Shown here one piece after another: positions 56,804-64,000 of a stretch of DNA of 64,000 nucleotides. A program made the translations under genes and the position numbers. Under the pieces are notes generated by a model, which searched no databases, was not told the DNA's origin, and saw nothing but the letters and a program-made list of their open reading frames with translations. This DNA is from Plectosphaerella cucumerina (taxonomy: Eukaryota > Ascomycota > Sordariomycetes > Glomerellales > Plectosphaerellaceae): contig JAGPXD010000004.1 in NCBI GenBank assembly GCA_020746995.1, forward strand, positions 1,798,001 through 1,862,000, read 5' to 3'. Positions within the stretch are counted from its first letter, which is position 1. Each line of letters begins with the position of its first letter.

Positions 56804-59800
56804 ATGCCGACAAGCGCCCACAACATGGGGTCCATACGGAACAACCCCTTTGCCAGAGCGGCTTCTTCGTCGCCAGGGCCCAATACCACGGCGCGCCCCA
56901 AGACTGCCCTGTTCGGCTCGCCCCCGCCGGTTTCAACAGGTTCTACGCCTACACCACCGACACATACTCGCCATCAGTCGCACACGGCATTCGGCCCCGT
57001 CCTTGCCCCGACATCTGGAAGCCACCGCCATTCACGAAGCGACTCAAGAAGCGCGACCCCCATGTCGAGTACATTTGCCCCCTCCTTCATCAAGACGGAG
57101 GAGATGAGGAGGGGCTCAGATACTGTGAAGGGAATCGAAGGAGAGAACGACTTCTCCGGGAAACGTTACGTGTGGCTCAAAGATCCCCAAGCTGCTTTTG
57201 TGAAAGGCTGGGTGGTCGAGGAGCTGCCTGAAAACAGGATTCTGGTCCAGTGTGACGATGGATCAGTATGTTGATTGAAGCAGGCGTCAAAAGTCAACAT
57301 GTGCTAACAGTCTTGTAGCAACGAGAGGTTGACGCCGAGAGCGTCGACAAGGTGAACCCGGCCAAGTTCGACAAGGCAAACGATATGGCCGAATTGACCC
57401 ATCTGAACGAGGCCTCTGTCGTCCACAACCTTCAGATGCGATACCAGGCAGACCTGATCTACACCTACTCCGGCCTCTTCCTTGTCACAGTCAACCCCTA
57501 TTGTCCGCTTCCGATTTACACCAACGAATACATCAACATGTACAAAGGGCGCAACAGGGAGGACACGAAACCCCACATCTATTCTATGGCCGATGAGGCT
57601 TTCCGGAACCTGGTCGAGGAAGGAAAGAACCAGAGCATTCTCGTCACAGGCGAGTCGGGTGCTGGCAAGACGGAGAACACGAAAAAGGTCATTCAGTACC
57701 TCGCAGCCGTGGCGCATTCCGATTCGGTAGCCAAGGGCAAGTCCAAGCAGTCCAACCTCTCGCAGCAAATCCTCCGCGCAAACCCGATCCTGGAATCATT
57801 CGGAAACGCACAGACTGTTCGGAACAACAACTCGTCACGATTCGGCAAGTTCATCCGCATCGAATTCAACCGGGGTGGCTCCATCGCTGGCGCTTTCATC
57901 GACTGGTATCTTCTGGAAAAGTCGAGGGTCGTCAAGATCAACGCCCATGAGCGCAACTACCACATCTTCTACCAGCTCCTCAAAGGCGCCGATCGGAAGC
58001 TGAAACAAGAGTTCCTCCTCGAGGGTCTGGACGTTGAGGACTTCAACTACACCCGCGATGGACACGATACCATCGTGGGCATCTCGGACAAGGAGGAATG
58101 GGACACTCTTATGGAGGCTTTCGAGGTGATGGGATTCTCGGACAAGGACCAAGTCGCCATTCTCCGGACCATCGCCGCGGTTCTTCACCTGGGAAACATT
58201 TCCGTCATCAAGGAGAGCCGAGCCGCCGACCAGGCAAGGCTCGCCCCTGATGCCCAGGAGCAGGCCGCCAAGGTCTGCAAGCTCCTGGGAGTCCCACTCG
58301 AGCCCTTCCTCAGGGGACTGCTTCATCCGAGAGTCAAGGCTGGCCGAGAGTGGGTGGAGAAGGTACAGACACCGGAGCAGGTCAGGCTCGGCCTCGATGC
58401 CCTTTCCAAGGGTATCTACGAGCGAGGCTTTGGCGATCTCGTCACCCGCATCAACCACCAGCTTGACAGAACCGGAATGGGACTGGACGACTCGCACTTT
58501 ATCGGCGTGCTTGACATTGCAGGATTTGAGATTTTCGAGCAGAACAGCTTCGAGCAGCTGTGCATCAACTACACCAACGAGAAGCTCCAGCAGTTCTTCA
58601 ACCACCACATGTTTGTTCTCGAGCAAGAAGAGTACGCCAGGGAGCAGATCGAGTGGCAGTTCATCGACTTTGGCCGCGATCTCCAGCCGACCATCGACCT
58701 CATTGAGCTCCCGAACCCAATTGGTATCTTCTCCTGCCTGGACGAAGACTGTGTCATGCCAAAGGCCACCGACAAGTCCTTCACTGAGAAGCTGAACTCG
58801 CTGTGGGACAAGAAATCAACAAAGTACCGCCCGTCTCGCCTTGGCCAGGGATTTATCCTGACGCACTACGCCGCTGAGGTCGAGTACTCAACCGAAGGAT
58901 GGCTGGACAGGAACAAGGACCCGCTCAACGATAACATCACCCGTCTCCTCGCGTCATCCTCCGACAAGCATGTTGCGGCACTCTTCGCCGACTGCGCAGA
59001 CCTGGACGACGACATGTCTGGAGGCCGCAGCCGGGTCAAGAGAGGCCTGTTCCGTACTGTCGCTCAGCGTCACAAGGAACAACTGCACAGCCTCATGGGC
59101 GAGCTTCATTCCACCCACCCTCATTTCGTGCGGTGCATTTTGCCAAACCACAAGAAGAAGCCCAAGATGTTCAGCAGCCTCCTGGTCCTTGACCAGCTTC
59201 GGTGCAACGGTGTGCTTGAGGGCATCCGAATCGCCAGGACTGGCTTCCCCAACCGCCTCCCCTTTACAGAGTTCCGTCAGCGATACGAGGTTCTCTGCAG
59301 AGACATGCCTCGCGGCTACCTCGAAGGACAGTCGGCCGCTGCCCTCATGCTGGACAAGCTCGGCTTGGACAAGGCTCTGTATCGTGTAGGCATTACGAAG
59401 GTCTTCTTCAGAGCTGGTGTCCTCGCCGAGCTCGAGGAGCAGCGCGACGCGCTAATCACGGACATCATGGCACGTTTCCAGTCCGTGGCTCGCGGCTACA
59501 TGCAGCGGCGCATCGCCTACAAGAGGCTGTTCCGAACCGAAGCGACTCACATCATCCAACGGAACTTCCACGTCTACCTGGATCTGGTGGACAGCCCGTG
59601 GTGGCAGCTTCTTGTCAAGATGAAGCCCCTCCTTGGAGCGACACGATCTGCCACCGAAGTCAAGAAGAAGGACGCCATGATTCGCCAGCTCCATGACAAG
59701 ATGAAGCAGGAGGCTCTGGACCGCCAGAAGCTTGAGGACGAGAGGAGGAACGTCCACACCGAGATGGTCCGCATTCAACAGACGTTGGAGAGCGAACGCG

Positions 59801-62800
59801 CGCTCGCGCTGGACAAGGAGGAGATCTTCAAACGACTTCAGTTCCGCGAAACGGAACTCGAGGAAAAGCTCGCGGGTGCTATCGAAGACCAAGAGCGCCT
59901 CGAGGACCAACTGGACGACCTCCTCGAAGCCAAGAAGCGTGCGGAGCAAGAAGTCGAAAAGTATCGCGCGCAACTTGAGCAGGCCGCCAGCCTCATTGCT
60001 CGCCTCGAGGAAGAGAAGGCAAGGTTGTCGCAGCGCACCAAGGAGCTCGAAGACTCCATCGAGGAAATCTCCCACAAGCAGTCGGAGAGAAGCGAGCAGG
60101 AGGCTGCGCTGGAGGACGAGATTAAGATGCTCCAAAGCCAGCTCTCCCTCAAAGACCGCAAGGTCCGCGACCTCGAAACGAAATACGTCTCCCTCGACCA
60201 GGACATGGGCGTCAAGCTGATGAAGGCCCAGAAGGAGCTGCAGTCTGCCAAATCCATGGAGTCTCAGCTCATGCGCGACACCCAAGATGTCAAGAAACAG
60301 CTCTCGCAGCTCTCGAAAACCTCGACCGACTACGAGGATCTTGTTCGCAAGAAAGAGAGCGAACTCGCTCTTCTTCGCAGCGACAACAAGAAGTTTGAGA
60401 TTGAAAGGCGTGGCCTCGAGGAGCAGAAGAACAGCCTGGCGATAGAGAAGGAGAAAATGTCGGTCAGGTTGCGCGAGGTCCAAGCTGAAATCACTGCCAT
60501 GAGGTCACAGCAGTCTCAGTTGCAGCGTGAGGCGCAAGACGCCAAGAAGCTTCTTGAGGCTCGACTCTCGGAGGACGCCCAGGCCGACGAGAACCGGCAG
60601 GTACTCGAGTCGCAGATCAAAGATCTCAAAGACCAGCTGTATACTGTGCAGCTGGACATGAGTCGGGAGCGACAGTCTCGCGACGACGTCCTTCTTCTCG
60701 GCGAGCACAAGTACAACGCACTCCAGGAGGAATTCGACCGCCTCAACGATTCGAAGATCATCATTGAGAAGGAGCTCTATGCGCAGCAGGACACCCTCCG
60801 ACGGACCATGGAGGCTCGTGCAACTGCCGAGAGCGAACGAGATGAAGCACGTCAGGAGATCAGGCGTCTTCGGGTGGCCAAGACACAGGCTGAAGAAGCC
60901 AGACTCGAGGCCGAGACCGCCGGTGAGCGCGCAGCTTCGCGCGTAGCCCGCGAGCGGGAGGCAAGCCTGCGAAAGGACCTTGACGCGGCTCAACAACGCC
61001 TCAACTGGTTCGAGGAGGAGTGCGAGAAGTTGAACCACCAAGTCGAGGATCTCAACAAACTCATTTTGTCCTCGGGCGAGTTTGGCCTCAAGAACGACCA
61101 GGCCAAGGAGAGGATGGAGCGCGAGCTGACAACCGTCAAAAGCCGGCTCGCAGCTTCGGAGAACGACAATCGGGCTCTTCTCAACAAGCTCCAGCAAAAG
61201 GGTCTGGAGATCGCGCGATCCACCTCACGGGCTGGCGAGGCCTCGCGCGGACAGATCACCGTCCTCCAGCGCGAGAAAGTCAAGGTCGAGGAACAAAACA
61301 CGAAGCTCAACAAGCAGCTCGGCGAGACGCAGGTGACTGTTGCCGGTCTAGAGAAGAAGTTGGAGAAGCTCCAATTGAGCGTGGAAGATCTCAACCACCA
61401 AGTGGCACGGGAGACCCAAAACTCCCGGGCTGCCGAGAAGAACGCCTCGACTTTCAGCGCGCAGCTTGCCGAAGCCAACAGGGCGGTGGACTCGGAGCGA
61501 CAACTTCGCTCACAGACGCAAACCACAGTCCGCACCCTGCAGTCGACTCTGGAGTCGCGCGACAAGGAGCTGGGAGAGCTTCGCGCACAGATGCTCACCA
61601 TCCTCAAGACTGTCGAGCCTGACGTCGTGATTCCACCTCAAGAAGACGGTTCACAGGACAAGTTCCTTGCTAAGAACTTCGATCTTGCCAGGAAAATCGG
61701 AGATCTTCAGCAGAATCTTCGCGTGCAGACGGCGGCCAGGAAGAACGCCGAGAACCAGCTCGCAGATCTGCGCGCATCACGACCCGAATCGCCCATGCGA
61801 CCCAAGCTCGAGGAGATGCATCCTAATGAGGCGCCCTTCAATGGCTCGCCAACGGCCCGTCGCTCCAAGCTCCACGCAAGGAACTACTCCAACACGTCGA
61901 CGCCGAACAGGCGTTTCGCCCCGGAGAACGACACCATGGACTCGGCCCGCTCCGATAAGACGGCGGACATTCTGAGCTTCAACAACCGGATGGATCTCAA
62001 GACGGAGGTGGAGGAGCTGCAGAACCAGCTTCAGCTCGCACAGATGCAGAACAGACACCTCCAGAGCCAGGTCGACCGGGCCACCCCCATGCCTGACAAC
62101 TTCCCCGACCAGAGCCCCTCGATGCGCCGGATGCAGAAGCTCGAGCAAGCCAACAGCCGCCTCCACGACATGCTCGACGACTCGTCGGCAAAGGTTTCAG
62201 CTTTGGAGAGGAGCATTCGGAGCGGAGAGCTTTCTCTGCGTGACATCCAGACGCGTTCCCACGAGGAGATTCTCGACGTTCTGAACAGCCAAGAAGATTC
62301 TCGTCGCTCGCTCCTGCACAGCCACAAGGAGGCCGTTGCAGAGCTGTCAGACCTCAAGTCGACCTTTGAGAGGACACGCAATGAACGTTCCAGACTGGAG
62401 CTGGAGCTTCGCGACTCCAAGTCAGACTTGCAGGAGATGTCCATGGCAAGGGAGCAGGAGGCGACCAGTCGCAACCAGCTCCTCGACGAGTTCGCAGACC
62501 TGCAGATCCGCCTCGACACCGAGACCTCCAAGCTCGCCGACGTCACGTCCAGCCTCAACCTCTACAAGAGCCGAGCTGACGAGTACTTCAGCAAGCTCGA
62601 GCAGGCGGAGATGGCGGTGATGAAGGCAAGCCGGGCCGAACAGTTCGCCAGGGAACAGGCCCGTGAGGCTGAGGAGACGTATGCCGAGATCATGGCTGAG
62701 AGGAAGAAGATGGATGGAGCCATCGAGGACCTCCAACGTCAAAACCAGCGCCTGGAAGAAAAGGTCGAGGACATCTCAACTGACCTGGAGGCCGCGACGC

Positions 62801-64000
62801 AAGCCAAGAAGCGGCTTCAGCACGAGCTGGAGGACTACCGCAACTCGCGAGCCCAGGACATCGAAGACAAGGAGTCCAGCATGGAGCAGACGCGCAAGAA
62901 GTATCAGGCTGAATTCGCTACGCTCACCAAGGAACTCGATCTCGCCCGCGAGGAGAAGCTCTTCAAGCAAGCAGAGATCGCTCGTCTTAGAGAGGAGCTT
63001 GATGAGCTTCGATCCAAGTGGGACGATGAAGTCCTCAACAGCTCGACATGGTCCAAAGAGAAGTCTCGCCTCGAGTCGACTCTGGCAGACGTGGTCTCCT
63101 CGCGTGACGAGGCAGTCAACGCGCACAGCGAGGCGCAAGGCAAGGTTGTCTCGCTCCTCTCCCAGGTCAGATCCCTCCGCACGACGGTGGACGACATCAC
63201 ATCGGAGAGGGACCTGCTTGTTAGGGAGAAGCGCAACATTGAGGCTCGTCTCGAGGAGGCCAAGGCCGGCCTCGAGGACCTTGCCCAGGGCGACAGCCCC
63301 TCCCTTCGGGACGCAGCCAACGCGGACAAGGAGATTCTCGACCTCAAGTCGAGCCTTGCTCAGCAACAGGACATCACTGTCGCCGCCATCGAGAAGATGC
63401 GGCGCGCAGAGTCCCTCGTGGCGGAGATGCAGAAGGACGTCACGGTGGAACGCGAGACGAGCACCGAGCTTCAGAAGGCCAAGGTGCAGCTGGAAAAGTC
63501 GCTCAACGAGCTTCAGATCAAGCTCGTGGACCTGGAGACCAAGGGCTACTCCAGCGCCAGCCAAGACGTCAAGTTCTTGCACAAGCGCATCCAAGAGGTA
63601 AGCCCAGCGAAACAACAACGTATCATACCGCAGTTTGCTAACCAGTATCGTGCAGCTCGAAGCACAGCTCGAGGATCAGGAGACTGAAAAATCCAAGAAC
63701 CAACGATCCGTCCGCAACGTCGACCGCATTGTCAAGGATCTGCAAACGCAGATCGACCGCAAAGACAAGCAGAACACGCAGCTCTCGGACGACATTGGCA
63801 GGATGCGTGACAAGGTCGACAAGCTCCTTCAGGCCATTGAGGATCTGCAGGCCTCCGACTCGGCCAACCAGCTTTCTGCCCGGCGCGCCGAGCGCGAGCT
63901 CCGTGAGGAGAGGGAGAAGATCCTCCGTCTTCAGCGGGAGCTCGAGACAATGAAGACGATGCGCGCCGAAGCCGGGTCGGCTATCGGCGGCAGTCTCCGG
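56804..64000 (+). CDS. myo2: Class II myosin heavy chain, C-terminus cut by window edge
   Basis: Exons 56804-57265, 57319-63597 and 63656-64000 (continuing) give 2362 visible residues; introns are 53 and 58 nt. A Ser/Pro-rich N-terminal extension (about 1-115) precedes the SH3-like myosin N domain (YVWLKDPQAAFVKGWV). The motor has the P-loop GESGAGKT (265-272), switch I NNNSSRFGKF (about 323) and switch II DIAGFEIFEQNSFEQLCINY (about 553). It ends near the IQ region (about 872-895, FQSVARGYMQRRIAYKRL). From about 930 to the window end the sequence is almost continuous heptad-repeat coiled coil, interrupted by a Ser/Pro-rich break near residue 1640-1710. The length and break match class II myosins of filamentous fungi, which drive the contractile ring at septation. 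The symbol follows yeast usage. Confidence 0.97.

Overview
The window is nuclear DNA of a filamentous ascomycete (Pezizomycotina), most likely a sordariomycete. The evidence is the many short introns (about 48-100 nt) with GTRNGT donors, CTGAC/CTAAC branch sites and YAG acceptors, the GC-rich third codon positions, and typical fungal families: class II myosin with a long coiled-coil tail, fungal PI-PLC, PET191, an RTA1-type membrane protein, a Red1-type zinc-finger protein, and PNP-domain proteins. The genus cannot be fixed from sequence alone. Gene models were built by hand from splice sites and reading frames; no search was run.

Layout. Positions 1-16,900 hold three minus-strand genes in long non-coding stretches: a nucleotide pyrophosphatase/phosphodiesterase cut by the left edge, a 61-residue Cys-pair microprotein assembled from two short exons, and a phosphoinositide-specific phospholipase C with an unusually long intron. 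Positions 17,000-37,000 look like an accessory block: a membrane-anchored nucleoside-phosphorylase-domain protein without a recognisable NTPase, a small secreted protein whose expected start codon is missing, two short-chain dehydrogenases, an orphan conserved fungal protein, and a divergent pair made of a secreted LysM protein and a very large GH55 beta-1,3-glucanase fused to Cys-rich and killer-toxin-chitinase-like C-terminal regions. Positions 37,000-64,000 are more conserved: a small cupin, a 1120-residue disordered protein with an N-myristoylation motif, PET191, a sterol esterase/lipase, an RTA1-like 7-TM protein, a Red1/ZFC3H1-like zinc-finger protein, and a class II myosin heavy chain cut by the right edge.

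How they may work together. The clearest functional unit is the divergent LysM/GH55-fusion pair (28.3-36.5 kb). It has the layout known for LysM protein/killer-toxin-like GH18 chitinase pairs in fungi, but a beta-1,3-glucanase takes the place of the chitinase. This suggests a wall-attack or wall-remodelling module aimed at glucan, and it is the most interesting item here. The other genes look independently transcribed. Three stretches of 4-6 kb (1.6-6.9, 7.2-12.8 and 37.7-42.1 kb) contain no gene that I can support.
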